Assembly: GCA_946481075.1 (NCBI GenBank)
Contig: CAMLMC010000001.1
Span: 310,001-374,000 of the forward strand
DNA from: an uncultured Alphaproteobacteria bacterium
Lineage (GTDB): Bacteria > Pseudomonadota > Alphaproteobacteria > Micavibrionales > Micavibrionaceae
Direction of reading: 5' to 3'
Length of the DNA stretch: 64,000 nucleotides
The first letter of the stretch is position 1, and every line of letters begins with the position of its first letter. Of this stretch, positions 51,863-62,546 are shown piece by piece. The notes under the pieces are model-generated. The model was not told the DNA's origin. It saw nothing but the letters and a program-made list of their open reading frames with translations, and searched no databases. The position numbers and the translations under genes are program-made.

Positions 51863-52431
51863 AAGCTAAACAGAGAGTTGATCGGCACGTTGTAATGAAT
51901 GCCGAGCGTTTCCGCGCCCGGATTTTCATCATCCAGACCGGCATTCGACATATGGCTGAACGAAACGCCAAGGCGGTGGCCGCTCATGAATTCATAGCCG
52001 GTTTCGAGCCCGAAGCGGAATTCGATGGGGTGGCCGAGGTCATGGTCGCTGCCGCCTTGGGCATAAAGGCCGGCACCCACTGAAGGGGTCATATATATGC
52101 TGGGCGCGACATTGAAATCGGCCAGAATTCCCGCGCCGAGCCAGAAGGAGCCATCGCTGGTCAGTTCCGCCCCGCCCCACGGTTTTATTTCCCAGAATAA
52201 GTTCTCGCCGTGACGGTATTCGGCGCGGAAATCCCAGGCATCGTCATCGCCGTCGAAAATCGCATAACGGCCGATGCCAAGGGATAGCCAGCTTTGATCC
52301 TCGGGAGAGGCATAAGATGGGGTGCCGCGCAGGTCCGACGGGTTTAGGTCGCTTGTGTATTCCTGCGCGAAAGCGGATGGGGCGGTTATAATCAGGCCCG
52401 AAAGCAGGGCGATAAACGGCGATTTGAGCAT
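51859..52431 (-). CDS. PagL-like lipid A 3-O-deacylase (outer membrane barrel)
   Basis: A 190-residue small outer membrane beta-barrel with a signal peptide (MLKSPFIALLSGLIITAPSAFA). The C-terminal motif FSHMSNAGLDDENPGAETL corresponds to the PagL active site, with His and Ser in H-x-S-N and a Glu about a dozen residues later. The last residue is Phe, as in classical outer membrane proteins. PagL removes the 3-O acyl chain of lipid A. The start at 52431 has GAGG 7 bases upstream; a TTG 12 bp further is less likely. It is inverted between nuoI and nuoJ. Family recognition is by motif and size. Confidence 0.78.
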   Translation of the reverse strand: MLKSPFIALLSGLIITAPSAFAQEYTSDLNPSDLRGTPSYASPEDQSWLSLGIGRYAIFDGDDDAWDFRAEYRHGENLFWEIKPWGGAELTSDGSFWLGAGILADFNVAPSIYMTPSVGAGLYAQGGSDHDLGHPIEFRFGLETGYEFMSGHRLGVSFSHMSNAGLDDENPGAETLGIHYNVPINSLFSF

Positions 52432-52622
52432 GATGTACCTCAAAAGGGCTGATAAAAAGCGGATTGTTCGGAGCAGTTTGCCCCAAAGCGTAGGATGAGC
52501 AGTATTCGCCCCCAGGACATAAAAATCAAGGCGGATTTTGGCGAAAAAATGCAGCCGACGGCTTGCGCTAAGGGCCTATTGAGATTAGAAAGGGCTGTTG
52601 TTTAAAACAGGCAATAATATCA

Positions 52623-53243
52623 ATGATTTTATCTGGCTTAGCCTTCTATCTTTTCGCCGTAGTAACGCTCGTTTCCGCCTTGATGGTTATCACGGCGAAA
52701 AACCCCGTGCACTCTGTCCTGTTCCTCATTCTGGCGTTCTTCAACGCGGCGGGGTTGTTTGTCCTGCTCGGCGCGGAATTCGTCGCGATGATTTTGGTCA
52801 TCGTCTATGTCGGCGCGGTGGCGGTGCTCTTCCTTTTTGTCGTCATGATGCTCGACATGTCGTTTCAGGATTTGCGCAAAGGCGCGATGCAATATGTTCC
52901 GCTCGGCCTGATTATTGGTGGTATTTTGCTTGCCGAACTCGCAATCGTCTTTTTAAACTGGAGCCCTGCGCCGGATGCCGCGATCAATGTCGCTTCGGGT
53001 AGCCCTGCGCCGCTCGATGTTGAAAACACCAAGGCGCTCGGCCAGATTATCTATACAGATTACATTTATCCGTTTCAGGCGGCGGGGCTGATTCTGCTGG
53101 TCGCCATGATTGGCGCGATTGTTCTCACGCACCGCACACGCCCCGGCGTCCGCAAACAAAAGATTTACGACCAGAATAACCGCACGCGGGAAGAGGCGAT
53201 GAGCATTGCCAAAGTCCGCACGGGCGAAGGAGTGGATGTATGA
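52623..53243 (+). CDS. nuoJ: NADH-quinone oxidoreductase subunit J
   Basis: A 206-residue membrane subunit with five transmembrane helices (about 4-22, 30-50, 55-77, 92-112, 143-165). The helix with [20 protein letters not shown] contains the pi-bulge region important in coupling. The C-terminal about 35 residues are soluble and basic. It opens the last part of the nuo locus; the 179 bp upstream (52444-52622) should contain its own promoter, because the preceding gene is inverted, but I cannot point to exact elements. nuoK overlaps by 4 bp. Confidence 0.95.
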   Translation: MILSGLAFYLFAVVTLVSALMVITAKNPVHSVLFLILAFFNAAGLFVLLGAEFVAMILVIVYVGAVAVLFLFVVMMLDMSFQDLRKGAMQYVPLGLIIGGILLAELAIVFLNWSPAPDAAINVASGSPAPLDVENTKALGQIIYTDYIYPFQAAGLILLVAMIGAIVLTHRTRPGVRKQKIYDQNNRTREEAMSIAKVRTGEGVDV

Positions 53244-53551
53244 TGGCTATCGGTCTTGAACATTATCTGGTTCTGGCGGCAACACTCTTTACTATGGGTG
53301 TCTTCGGTATTTTTCTAAACCGCAAGAACGTGATTATCATCCTGATGTGCATCGAACTGATGTTGCTCGCGGTGAATATCAATTTTGTGGCGTTTTCATC
53401 CTTCCTCGGTGATCTGACCGGGCAGGTGTTCACGCTATTCATCCTGACCGTCGCCGCCGCCGAGGCTGCAATCGGTCTTGCTATTCTGGTGATCTTCTTC
53501 CGCAACAAGGGGTCGATCGCCGTCGAAGATATTTCGAGCATGAAGGGTTAA
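53240..53551 (+). CDS. nuoK: NADH-quinone oxidoreductase subunit K
   Basis: A 103-residue membrane subunit with three helices. The Glu residues used in proton transfer are in [17 protein letters not shown] (helix 2) and [16 protein letters not shown] (helix 3). It overlaps nuoJ by 4 bp (ATGA); the first of two Met codons may be either start. nuoL begins 4 bp after the stop. Standard length. Confidence 0.96.
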   Translation: MMAIGLEHYLVLAATLFTMGVFGIFLNRKNVIIILMCIELMLLAVNINFVAFSSFLGDLTGQVFTLFILTVAAAEAAIGLAILVIFFRNKGSIAVEDISSMKG

Positions 53552-53555
53552 TATA

Positions 53556-55610
53556 ATGTCTATCGAATTGCTCGCCATATTTCCGCCGCTCGTGGCCTTT
53601 GTGATTGCCTTCCTGTTTGGCAAAATTATCGGTGACCGCGCGGTCCAGCTTTTGACCTGCGCCGGCGTTATCACCGCCGCCGTTTGCTCCTGCATCTTGT
53701 TCGTGGAAGTTGTGCTGGGGTCTGAACCCCGCACAGTGACGCTCATGAACTGGTTTACCGTTGGCACCTTCGCCATCGACTGGGCATTACGGATGGATCA
53801 ACTGACACTCGTCATGATGTGCGTCGTCACAATCGTTTCAAGCTGTGTTCACGTTTATTCGACAGAATATATGCATGAGGATGAGAGCAAGGCACGTTTC
53901 ATGTCCTATCTCTCGCTCTTCACCTTTGCGATGTTGATGCTGGTAACGGCAGATAACCTTGTTCAGCTGTTCTTCGGCTGGGAAGGGGTGGGGGTTGCGT
54001 CCTATCTTCTGATTGGTTTCTGGAATCACAAGGATTCCGCTAATGCCGCCGCGATCAAGGCGTTCGTGGTCAACCGCGTCGGGGACTTTGGTCTGGCTCT
54101 CGGCATTTTCGCCTGTTTCGTTTTGTTCGGCACGGTGCAGTTCGATGTGATGTTTGCGAAGGCCGCGGAACTGGCAGACGCCCGCTTCATGTTCTTCGGC
54201 TTTGATCTGCCCGCTTTGAACCTTGCTTGCTTGCTCCTCTTTATGGGAGCGATGGGTAAATCGGCGCAGCTCGGGCTGCATACATGGCTGCCGGACGCGA
54301 TGGAAGGGCCGACGCCTGTGTCTGCGCTGATCCACGCCGCGACGATGGTTACGGCTGGCGTTTTCCTCGTGGCCCGCATGTCGCCGGTGTTCGAATATGC
54401 ACCGGAAGCTCTGATGGTTGTTACCGTTGTTGGCGCGCTGACCGCGTTCGTGGCCGCAACAATTGGTCTGACACAATTCGATATCAAACGCGTCATTGCG
54501 TATTCTACGATGTCTCAGCTTGGCTACATGTTCTTCGCGCTGGGCGTGTCTGCCTATGGCGCGGCGATTTTTCACTTGATGACCCATGCGTTTTTCAAGG
54601 CGCTGCTTTTCCTTGGCGCGGGCTCAGTCATCCATGCCCTGCATCATGAACAGGATATGCGCAATATGGGCGGCGTCTGGAAGAAAATTCCGGCAACGTA
54701 TGCGCTGATGTGGATCGGTTCTCTGGCCCTTGCCGGTGTTCCGTTCTTCGCCGGTTTCTATTCTAAAGACATTATGCTCGAGGCCGCGTTCGCCGACCAT
54801 ACCTGGTTCGGTACGTTCGCTTACTGGATGGGGATAGTCGCCGCGTTTATGACCGCGTTCTATTCCGGCCGCCTGCTGTTCCTCACTTTCCATGGCAAGC
54901 CACGCATGGACCATCATACGTATGACCACGCACATGAATCTCCGCCAGCGATGCTGACACCGCTGATTATTCTCTCTGTCGGTGCCTTGTTCGCAGGTGC
55001 TCTGGGGTATAACGGATTTGTCGGCAGCGCCGCCGGTGGCCATCATGAAACAGCGGAGGCTGCCATCGAAGCCGGCACGTCCGAAGGGGCGGACCACCCC
55101 GCCGAGCCGCCTGTCCATAGCGCTCAAGAAGATCATGAGCCTTCGCTGAACCGTAATGTGTTCTGGGGTGACTCAATAAAGGTCTTGCCTGAAAATGACA
55201 CGGTCGAGGCTGCACACCATGTTGAATTATGGGTCAAACTGCTGCCGACTGTGATGGGCGCTTTGGGGCTTGTTCTCTCATGGGTGTTCTATATCGCTGC
55301 TCCATCCTTGCCGGGCAAAGTGGTGGGGGCGTTCGCGTTCTTGCACCGTCTGTTCTTCCGTAAATGGTATTTCGATGAAGCTTATAACGCTGTCTTTGTT
55401 AAAAATTCCATCTGTGCAGGAAATGTCTTCTTTAAGACCGACAAAAACATCGTGGACGGAATTGGGCCGGACGGTGTTGCCGCCCGCTCGCTCGATATCG
55501 CAGGTGTGCTTAAAAAATTCCAAACCGGTTACGTGTTCCAGTACGCGCTGGTCATGATTATCGGTGTTATTTCATTGGTGAGCTGGTTCTTCTACCAGTC
55601 CCAGCAGTAA
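53556..55610 (+). CDS. nuoL: NADH-quinone oxidoreductase subunit L
   Basis: A 684-residue antiporter-like proton-pumping subunit of complex I, with about 16 membrane segments including the lateral helix at the C-terminal end. Visible: [19 protein letters not shown] with the coupling Glu, the Lys in [21 protein letters not shown], and [14 protein letters not shown] soluble acidic loop of about 90 residues (about 465-550, rich in His, Glu, Pro) lies before the last helices, somewhat longer than in E. coli. Followed after 10 bp by nuoM. Confidence 0.96.
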   Translation: MSIELLAIFPPLVAFVIAFLFGKIIGDRAVQLLTCAGVITAAVCSCILFVEVVLGSEPRTVTLMNWFTVGTFAIDWALRMDQLTLVMMCVVTIVSSCVHVYSTEYMHEDESKARFMSYLSLFTFAMLMLVTADNLVQLFFGWEGVGVASYLLIGFWNHKDSANAAAIKAFVVNRVGDFGLALGIFACFVLFGTVQFDVMFAKAAELADARFMFFGFDLPALNLACLLLFMGAMGKSAQLGLHTWLPDAMEGPTPVSALIHAATMVTAGVFLVARMSPVFEYAPEALMVVTVVGALTAFVAATIGLTQFDIKRVIAYSTMSQLGYMFFALGVSAYGAAIFHLMTHAFFKALLFLGAGSVIHALHHEQDMRNMGGVWKKIPATYALMWIGSLALAGVPFFAGFYSKDIMLEAAFADHTWFGTFAYWMGIVAAFMTAFYSGRLLFLTFHGKPRMDHHTYDHAHESPPAMLTPLIILSVGALFAGALGYNGFVGSAAGGHHETAEAAIEAGTSEGADHPAEPPVHSAQEDHEPSLNRNVFWGDSIKVLPENDTVEAAHHVELWVKLLPTVMGALGLVLSWVFYIAAPSLPGKVVGAFAFLHRLFFRKWYFDEAYNAVFVKNSICAGNVFFKTDKNIVDGIGPDGVAARSLDIAGVLKKFQTGYVFQYALVMIIGVISLVSWFFYQSQQ

Positions 55611-55620
55611 GAGGTTTGTG

Positions 55621-57165
55621 ATGTCCCATATTCTGTCTTGGCAGATTTTCCTTCCGCTGCTCGGCGCGCTCGCCATCATCGCGCTGCCGCGCCTGTCTGA
55701 TAACGCCGCCCGCTGGATCGCGCTCGGTGTTACAACGCTCGTGTTTGGCATATCTCTCATCATGATGTGCGGTTTCGACGGGACGTCCGCCGACTTCCAG
55801 TTCGTTGAAAAGTACACGTGGTTCCCGGCGCTTGGCATTTCCTATCATCTTGGCGTTGACGGCATTTCCGTCTATTTCGTCCTGCTTTCGACTTTCCTGA
55901 CGCCTATTTGTATCCTGTCCGCGTGGCATTCGATCGAGAAACGCGTAAAGGAATTTATGGTTGCGTTCCTGATCCTTGAAACCTTTATGGTTGGCACGTT
56001 TACTGCGCTCGATTCCATTCTCTTCTATGTTTTCTTTGAGGGCGTTCTGATCCCGATGTTCATCATCATCGGCGTGTGGGGCGGTCCGCGTCGGATTTAT
56101 TCCGCGTTTAAGCTCTTTCTATATACCTTGCTTGGCTCTGTCCTGATGCTGGTGGCCATTCTGGTGCTTTATTTCCAGACAGGAACGACCGATATTCCGA
56201 CCCTGATGGACAATCAGGTCGCAAGCAGCTTGCAAATCTGGCTATGGCTGGCGTTCTTTGCATCCTTCGCCGTCAAAATGCCGATGTGGCCGGTTCATAC
56301 ATGGCTTCCCGATGCGCACGTTGAGGCACCCACGGCGGGTTCCGTCATACTTGCAGGCGTGCTCTTGAAAATGGGCGGTTACGGATTCCTGCGTTTCTCT
56401 TTGCCAATGCTGCCCGATGCATCTGAATTCTTCGCGCCGATGGTGTTCTGGCTCTCCGTTATTGCGATTGTCTACACCGCGCTTGTCGCGCTCGTACAAG
56501 AAGACATGAAAAAGTTGATTGCCTATTCATCCGTCTCCCACATGGGGTTTGTAACGCTCGGCATCTTCACGGCGAATGCGCAAGGGGTGGAAGGGGCTAT
56601 CTTCCAGATGCTCAGCCACGGAATTATCTCTGCGGCGCTCTTCCTGTGCGTCGGCGTTGTCTATGACCGTTTGCACACGCGCGAAATGGGCCGCTATGGC
56701 GGTCTCGTCAAAAACATGCCGAAATATGCGACCGTCTTTATGGTTTTGATGCTGGGTTCTGTCGGTCTGCCGGGAACATCCGGTTTTGTCGGTGAGTTTC
56801 TGACCCTGCTTGGCAGTTTCCAGGCAAATACCTATGTCGCCGTCTTCGCGACGACGGGCGTGGTCTTTGGCGCGGCCTATATGCTGGTTCTCTATCGCCG
56901 CGTGATTTTCGGAGAACAAAAGAACGCCGATGCCGCATCCATGCCGGATTTAAACAAGCTGGAATACGGATATCTTGTTCCGCTCACTGTCATGGTCATC
57001 GTCTTCGGTGTGGCGCCGTGGCTCGTCATGAACAATATATCACCCTCGGTTGAAAAACTGCTGCGCCACTATCACACATCCAAGGAAGTGTCTGAAAATT
57101 ACGTGATGGAAGGGGAAGTTCTTACCGCGCCTGTCCTCGTCCAGAAATCGGGAGAGTCCCAATGA
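55621..57165 (+). CDS. nuoM: NADH-quinone oxidoreductase subunit M
   Basis: A 514-residue antiporter-like subunit with about 14 membrane segments. Characteristic stretches: [35 protein letters not shown] with the coupling Glu, the Lys of [20 protein letters not shown], and [15 protein letters not shown]. The ATG at 55621 follows AAGAGG; a GTG 3 bp upstream is in frame but less likely. Its stop overlaps the nuoN start by 4 bp. Confidence 0.96.
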   Translation: MSHILSWQIFLPLLGALAIIALPRLSDNAARWIALGVTTLVFGISLIMMCGFDGTSADFQFVEKYTWFPALGISYHLGVDGISVYFVLLSTFLTPICILSAWHSIEKRVKEFMVAFLILETFMVGTFTALDSILFYVFFEGVLIPMFIIIGVWGGPRRIYSAFKLFLYTLLGSVLMLVAILVLYFQTGTTDIPTLMDNQVASSLQIWLWLAFFASFAVKMPMWPVHTWLPDAHVEAPTAGSVILAGVLLKMGGYGFLRFSLPMLPDASEFFAPMVFWLSVIAIVYTALVALVQEDMKKLIAYSSVSHMGFVTLGIFTANAQGVEGAIFQMLSHGIISAALFLCVGVVYDRLHTREMGRYGGLVKNMPKYATVFMVLMLGSVGLPGTSGFVGEFLTLLGSFQANTYVAVFATTGVVFGAAYMLVLYRRVIFGEQKNADAASMPDLNKLEYGYLVPLTVMVIVFGVAPWLVMNNISPSVEKLLRHYHTSKEVSENYVMEGEVLTAPVLVQKSGESQ

Positions 57166-58628
57166 TCGATCTATCTTCTGCCGCCCTGATGACCCTTTCG
57201 CCGGAAATATTTCTGGCGGCATCCAGTCTGTTCCTGCTCGTCTTCGGCGTGTTCTGTGGTGACAAATCCACACCGCTGGTTAGCTGGCTGGCCGTATCCG
57301 CCTTCGTGGTTGCCGGATACCTGGTCGTTGATGTCGGTAGCGCCCCCACGGAAATCCTGCGCGGCATGTTTGTCGTCGATCAGTTCGGCATGATCGTCAA
57401 ATTGCTTCTGCTTGCGGGGCTGGCGGTTTCCATCATCCTTTCGATCCGTTCCATGCAGGAAATAGGCGTATCGCGTTTTGAATATCCGGTCCTGATTATG
57501 CTTGCGGGGCTTGGCATGATGATGATGGTGTCGGCGAATGATCTTCTGTCACTGTATGTTGGCCTCGAATTACAGTCTCTGGCAGCTTACGTGCTTGCCT
57601 CATTCCAGCGTGACAATGTCAAATCATCGGAGGCGGGCCTGAAATATTTCGTGCTCGGTGCGATAGCCTCCGGCCTCCTGCTTTTCGGATCGTCGATTGT
57701 TTATGGTTACACCGGTTCGACCAACTTCAACATTATAGGCAATACTTTGGCCGAAGGGCTGACGGTCGGGGTTCTCATCGGGATGGTGTTCATCCTTGCC
57801 GGGCTCTCGTTTAAAATTTCCGCGGCGCCGTTTCATATGTGGACACCGGATGTGTATGAAGGTGCGCCGACTCCGGTCACGGCCTTTTTCGCGCTCGTGC
57901 CGAAACTGGCGGCCATTGCCTTGCTCACCCGTCTGCTATTCGACGCCTTCCCTGCGGCCCATGCACAATGGGGGCAGATCATCTGGATTTTGGCGGCGCT
58001 GACCATGGCGGTCGGGGCTTTTGCCGCTCTTATGCAGGACAATATCAAACGCCTTCTGGCCTATTCATCCATCGGGAATATGGGGTTCGCTCTGGTCGGT
58101 CTTGCTGCCGTTAATGCCGATGGTATCGCCGCCGTTCTTGTTTACATGATCATCTATATGGTCATGACCGCCGGAACCTTTGCCATCGTTTTGTCCATGC
58201 GCCGCGATGGAAAACCGCTAGAGATGATCTCCGATTTATCAGGCTTGTCCCGCAATTCCCCGGCGCTGGCCTATGCCCTTGCCATTATGATGTTTTCGAT
58301 GAGCGGCATTCCGCCGCTCGCCGGATTTTTCGGGAAGTTTCTCGTCTTTAAGGCCGCCGTAGGTGCCGGTCTTTATGGGCTTGCGGTTTTTGGCGTCGTG
58401 ATGTCGGTGGTTGCGGCCTATTATTACTTACGCGTCATCAAGGTTATGTTCTTTGACGAGCCCGTGCCGAAGTTCGATGGGGGGACGCCTTTCAGTCGCC
58501 GCGCTATTACGGCCGTGAGCGTCATCCTCGTCGTTTTGTTTGTTTTTGCGCCTTCGCCGGTGATTGAAACCGCCAACGAAGCTGCCCAGTCACTGTTCAA
58601 TGTCCCATCAGAACAACAGCAACAATAG
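57162..58628 (+). CDS. nuoN: NADH-quinone oxidoreductase subunit N
   Basis: A 488-residue antiporter-like subunit and the last complex I gene. Motifs: [18 protein letters not shown] with the coupling Glu, the [20 protein letters not shown] stretch with the Lys and His, and [19 protein letters not shown]. About 14 membrane segments. The start overlaps nuoM (ATGA), and the last 29 bp overlap the birA start, so the biotin ligase is coupled to the nuo operon as in other Alphaproteobacteria. Confidence 0.96.
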   Translation: MIDLSSAALMTLSPEIFLAASSLFLLVFGVFCGDKSTPLVSWLAVSAFVVAGYLVVDVGSAPTEILRGMFVVDQFGMIVKLLLLAGLAVSIILSIRSMQEIGVSRFEYPVLIMLAGLGMMMMVSANDLLSLYVGLELQSLAAYVLASFQRDNVKSSEAGLKYFVLGAIASGLLLFGSSIVYGYTGSTNFNIIGNTLAEGLTVGVLIGMVFILAGLSFKISAAPFHMWTPDVYEGAPTPVTAFFALVPKLAAIALLTRLLFDAFPAAHAQWGQIIWILAALTMAVGAFAALMQDNIKRLLAYSSIGNMGFALVGLAAVNADGIAAVLVYMIIYMVMTAGTFAIVLSMRRDGKPLEMISDLSGLSRNSPALAYALAIMMFSMSGIPPLAGFFGKFLVFKAAVGAGLYGLAVFGVVMSVVAAYYYLRVIKVMFFDEPVPKFDGGTPFSRRAITAVSVILVVLFVFAPSPVIETANEAAQSLFNVPSEQQQQ

Positions 58629-59349
58629 CTTCTGGCGTCCGCAGGTGCTCGGCACCGCGCCGAGCACGCAAGACATCGTCAAAAACATGGCGGAGTCGGG
58701 GGAACCGGAGGGGCTTGCGATTCAAACCCTTCAACAGACGGGCGGGCGAGGCCGTCATGGCAACACATGGGTATCTCCCATGGGCAACCTCTATCTTTCC
58801 GTTCTGCTTCGCCCGAATTGTCCGGCGCACAAGGCAGGGCAATTGGCTTTCGTTGCGGCGCTTGCGCTATCGGATGCGATCGATCAGGTGATTGACACAT
58901 CCGCGCACCATAAAACGCTCAAATGGCCGAACGATATTTTGATCGACGGAAAGAAGGTTTCCGGCATCTTGCTTGAAAGTGCGCTGACCGGCGCCCATGT
59001 TGATTATCTTGTGCTTGGCACTGGCGTGAACATTTTCGCACCGCCCGAAGGGGCAATAGGGCTAGATTCCATTAAATCGCAGCCTGTGTTCGTGAACAAG
59101 TTCCGCGACCTATATCTGGACTGTCTTCTGGCGCGTTATCTGGAATGGAAAGATAAAGGGTTTGCATTGTTGCGCGATGCGTGGTTAAAACAGGCCCATG
59201 GGCTGGGTGCGGATATGACAATTCGCTTGCCGGAGGTCAGCTACCGGGGCGTGTTCAAAGGGATCGACGATCATGGCTCTTTAATTGCAGAGGTTGATGG
59301 AGAGCAAAGGATTTTCACCGCCGGTGAAGTTCATTTTGGAGTGACATAA
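58600..59349 (+). CDS. birA: Biotin--[acetyl-CoA-carboxylase] ligase
   Basis: A 249-residue biotin protein ligase that activates biotin to biotinyl-AMP and transfers it to carboxylase carrier proteins. Visible: TAPSTQDIVKN, the biotinyl-AMP loop GGRGRHGNTW, LKWPNDILIDGKKVSGIL and GTGVN. The N-terminal helix-turn-helix of the bifunctional repressor is absent, so it is a ligase only. The ATG at 58600 lies inside nuoN (29-bp overlap). The C-terminal beta domain is complete. coaX follows after 1 bp. Confidence 0.93.
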   Translation: MSHQNNSNNSFWRPQVLGTAPSTQDIVKNMAESGEPEGLAIQTLQQTGGRGRHGNTWVSPMGNLYLSVLLRPNCPAHKAGQLAFVAALALSDAIDQVIDTSAHHKTLKWPNDILIDGKKVSGILLESALTGAHVDYLVLGTGVNIFAPPEGAIGLDSIKSQPVFVNKFRDLYLDCLLARYLEWKDKGFALLRDAWLKQAHGLGADMTIRLPEVSYRGVFKGIDDHGSLIAEVDGEQRIFTAGEVHFGVT

Positions 59350-59350
59350 G

Positions 59351-60136
59351 ATGCTATTGGCAATCGAAGCAGGCAATACGAATGTCGTTTTCGCGCTTTA
59401 TGACGGAGAGAATATCCTGCATTCATGGCGGTGCAAGACTGACGGCGCGCGGACGGCAGATGAATATGCGTCGTGGCTATATCCGCTTTTCTTGCAAGCG
59501 GGGCTCGCGTTCAAGGATATCGATGATGCGATTGTCAGTTCGGTTGTTGCCGATGCGAATTTTAATCTGAATCGGTTGTGCGACAAGCATTTCGGATGTC
59601 AGCCTATTATGGTTGGTCAGGATAAAATAGATTTGCCCATTAAGGTAAAAATAAAAAAGCCGGAAGAAATGGGGGCGGACCGCCTGCTTCATGCCATGGC
59701 GGTGCGCGCATATTATAAATACCCTGCTATTGTTGTCGATTTCGGGACGTCGACTACTTATGATGTTATCGACGAAAACGGGGACCATTGCGGCGGAACC
59801 ATTTCCCCCGGTGTGAATTTGTCCATGGCGGCTCTCCGCCAGGCAGCGGCGGCTTTGCCCAAAATTGCCATCCGTAAAACAGACACTGTCATTGGTAAAG
59901 ACACGGTGCATGCGATGCAGTCCGGTCTTTATTGGGGGCTGGTCAGCTCCGTGGAAGGGATGATCGCGCGCATCTCCGCCGAAATGGGGGTTAAACCTTT
60001 TGTGCTGGCAACCGGCGGTCTGTCTCCGCTTTTTGCCGATGGCACCAAGGTGATAGATCAACATGACGAAGATTTAACGATGAAGGGCCTGATCGCGATA
60101 TACAATCACATGCGTCAGAACGCCAAGGCCGCTTAA
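59351..60136 (+). CDS. coaX: Type III pantothenate kinase
   Basis: The 261-residue kinase of the ASKHA fold makes phosphopantothenate in CoA biosynthesis. Motifs: MLLAIEAGNTN (phosphate-1; a Glu where the usual motif has Asp), GADRLLHAMAV, VVDFGTSTTYDVI and GGTISPGV. The Asp-to-Glu change in the first motif is conservative and should be checked against close relatives. It lies in the conserved alphaproteobacterial order nuoN-birA-coaX-rnj and is separated from rnj by 12 bp. Confidence 0.93.
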   Translation: MLLAIEAGNTNVVFALYDGENILHSWRCKTDGARTADEYASWLYPLFLQAGLAFKDIDDAIVSSVVADANFNLNRLCDKHFGCQPIMVGQDKIDLPIKVKIKKPEEMGADRLLHAMAVRAYYKYPAIVVDFGTSTTYDVIDENGDHCGGTISPGVNLSMAALRQAAAALPKIAIRKTDTVIGKDTVHAMQSGLYWGLVSSVEGMIARISAEMGVKPFVLATGGLSPLFADGTKVIDQHDEDLTMKGLIAIYNHMRQNAKAA

Positions 60137-60148
60137 AAGAAAGCAAGT

Positions 60149-61819
60149 ATGATTAACTTTAAAAAAGACGAACTCTATTTCATCCCGCTCGGCGGCGCCG
60201 AACAATTCGGCGTGAACCTGAATGTTTATGGCTATGGTGGTAAATGGCTGGCGGTCGACTGCGGCATGGGTTTTGCGGATGAACGTTATCCTGGCATCGA
60301 TATTCTTCTCCCCGATCCGAAATTTATCGCAGAGCGCAGGAAAGACCTTGTTGGCCTGATTATTACCCATGCGCACGAAGACCATATCGGCGCGGTGGCG
60401 CATCTTTGGCCACGTTTGAAGTGCCCGATCTATTGCACCCCGTTTACGGCAGCCGTCCTGCGCCGCAAACTCTCCGAAAACAATGACTGCCGCGATGCGG
60501 AGATTGTCGAGGTAGAGCAAGGTGGCAAAATCAGCCTGCCACCCTTCAATATCACGCTCATACCCGTAACGCACTCCGTGCCGCAGACATCGGCGTTGTT
60601 TATTGAAACAGCAGCGGGGAACGTCGTCCATAGTGGCGACTGGAACCTCGACCCGAACCCGATGCTGGATAATCCGACAGAGGCGGAGCCGTTTCAAAAA
60701 TTCGGAGACAAGGGCGTGCTCGCCTATATCGGCGATTCAACGAACGCCGAGGTCGATGGCACGTCGGGGTCCGAAGCAGATGTTGAACGCGGCCTTGCCG
60801 AAGTGTTCCGCGAATGTGAGGGCCGTATCGCGATTACGATGTTCGCATCGAATGTCGGGCGGCTTCGCTCTATCTGTCTTGCGGCGCGGCAGACGGGCCG
60901 TCAGGTCGCTTTGCTTGGCCGGTCGCTCCACACCATGACGGCGGCGGCGAAAGATTGCGGATACTTGAAAGACGTGCCGGAATTCGTGACCGAAGATGAT
61001 ATCGGTTATATTCCCGACAACAAACTCATCATCGTGGTAACGGGATCGCAAGGCGAGGCGCGGGCGCAGCTGGCGCGGATCGCGCGCGGCGAACATCCGG
61101 AAATCAGTTTTAAAAAAGGTGATACCGTCATCTTTTCTGCGCGGCCCATTCCGGGGAATGAACGCGAGATCATCGAAGTTAAAAATAATCTGGCCGCAAG
61201 CCATGTCCGGATTATTTCACCACGTGAAACGAAACACTTAATCCATGTGTCCGGACATCCTGCGCGTGATGAAATCACCCAGATGTTGCAGTGGCTCCGC
61301 CCGAAGTCGGTTATTGCCGTCCATGGGGAGCGCACGATGCTGGAGGCGCATGCTGCTCTCGCGCTTGCTTCGCAAGTTCCAACGGCCATCGTGCCGAACA
61401 ACGGTTCGGTCATTCGTCTATCGCCCGGTACGCCGCAGGTGATCGACCATATCGAAACGGGCCTTCTGGCCGTGGAGCCCGGGCGGATTATCGAGGCAGA
61501 GCATCAGGCGATCTCTCAGCGTCGTAAGCTCCAATTTACCGGCGCTGTTCATGCCACGCTTGTCATGGATGCCAAAGGCAAACTGGTGACCGATCCGCAA
61601 GTGTCTACGGTGGGCCTGATCGACCCCGAAAGCAAGGACGGGCAAAAATTCGAAGATTCCATTCTGGATGAAATAGAAGATTTGCTGGATGACATGAATA
61701 AATCGGAACTTCGCGATGATGAATTTGTTTCCGAGGAAATCCGTATCGGCATCCGCCGTTTTGTCGATCACAAATTATCGATCAAACCGAAAACGTCGGT
61801 GCATCTGGTACGGGTTTAA
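60149..61819 (+). CDS. rnj: Ribonuclease J
   Basis: A 556-residue metallo-beta-lactamase/beta-CASP nuclease with 5'-3' exo- and endonuclease activity on mRNA and rRNA. The metal-binding motif is HAHEDHIG (about 72-79), then THSVPQTSAL and HSGDWNLDP, the beta-CASP region with SQGEARAQLARIA and the HVSGHPARDEI segment that positions RNA. A C-terminal domain of about 100 residues with LDDMNKSELRDDEFVS is typical of RNase J dimers. It overlaps the inverted HAD gene by 38 bp at its 3' end. Confidence 0.94.
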   Translation: MINFKKDELYFIPLGGAEQFGVNLNVYGYGGKWLAVDCGMGFADERYPGIDILLPDPKFIAERRKDLVGLIITHAHEDHIGAVAHLWPRLKCPIYCTPFTAAVLRRKLSENNDCRDAEIVEVEQGGKISLPPFNITLIPVTHSVPQTSALFIETAAGNVVHSGDWNLDPNPMLDNPTEAEPFQKFGDKGVLAYIGDSTNAEVDGTSGSEADVERGLAEVFRECEGRIAITMFASNVGRLRSICLAARQTGRQVALLGRSLHTMTAAAKDCGYLKDVPEFVTEDDIGYIPDNKLIIVVTGSQGEARAQLARIARGEHPEISFKKGDTVIFSARPIPGNEREIIEVKNNLAASHVRIISPRETKHLIHVSGHPARDEITQMLQWLRPKSVIAVHGERTMLEAHAALALASQVPTAIVPNNGSVIRLSPGTPQVIDHIETGLLAVEPGRIIEAEHQAISQRRKLQFTGAVHATLVMDAKGKLVTDPQVSTVGLIDPESKDGQKFEDSILDEIEDLLDDMNKSELRDDEFVSEEIRIGIRRFVDHKLSIKPKTSVHLVRV

Positions 61820-62483
61820 CCATATCGTTCAAAATTTCCGATAGTTCGCGTACGGAATTGGCGACATTGTGTGCGCCTATGTCTTTGAGCACCCGGTCAT
61901 GGCCTGCCGGACAATGGCCGCCATCGGTAAACCCGATTACCTTCATGCCGGCGCGAAGGGCCGCTATAACACCGTTCCCGCTGTCTTCAACGACCACGCA
62001 ATCTTGTGGGGCCATGTTTATTTTATCGGCGGTGTATAAAAACAAATCCGGTTCCGGCTTTCCGTGTGCCACCATCCGGGCTGAATAGACGTGATCGCCG
62101 AACAATCCCTGGTATCCCGTCTTGTTCAGTTTCAAATGCAAATCCTGTGTAGGAGAACTGGAGGCCACGGCCTTGGGATGCATGACAGAGCGGACAAGCT
62201 CAATCATTCCCGCTACGGAGTCCAGTTTCGTTTCAAACTCGGTATGAATGTGGGCGAGCAGGCTTTCCTTGAAATCATGGGGCAGGGGCAGGCCATGTTT
62301 TTCCATGTGGTCCTTTCCCACCTCTTCAAAAAAACTTTCTTCCGACCGGCCCATGAAACGTCGGAAAAACTCGGATGTTTCATAGATAAGGCCGACTTGT
62401 TCCAGAAAAAGGCGCTCGGAGGTTTTGTAAATCACCTCGCTATTCACCAAAACCCCGTCGCAATCGAAAATAATCGCTTTCAT
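61782..62483 (-). CDS. HAD-superfamily phosphatase (beta-phosphoglucomutase-like)
   Basis: A 233-residue HAD IA hydrolase. Motif I FDCDGVLVNSE holds the nucleophile Asp and the acid/base Asp. Motif II is the Ser run in VASSSPTQ, motif III the Lys in HGKPEPDLF, and motif IV VVVEDSGNGVIAAL. A four-helix cap (about 15-85) is inserted after motif I. Substrate could be a sugar phosphate or similar; not decidable. It is inverted between rnj and DUF1467, where many relatives have a methylmalonyl-CoA epimerase gene. Its last 38 bp overlap rnj tail to tail. Confidence 0.88.
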   Translation of the reverse strand: MKAIIFDCDGVLVNSEVIYKTSERLFLEQVGLIYETSEFFRRFMGRSEESFFEEVGKDHMEKHGLPLPHDFKESLLAHIHTEFETKLDSVAGMIELVRSVMHPKAVASSSPTQDLHLKLNKTGYQGLFGDHVYSARMVAHGKPEPDLFLYTADKINMAPQDCVVVEDSGNGVIAALRAGMKVIGFTDGGHCPAGHDRVLKDIGAHNVANSVRELSEILNDMVKPVPDAPTFSV

Positions 62484-62546
62484 ACCCTTTTAAATAGGGG
62501 GTCTTGCCCCATTTTTCTATACAAAGAAGATTGCATTTTGTTACAA

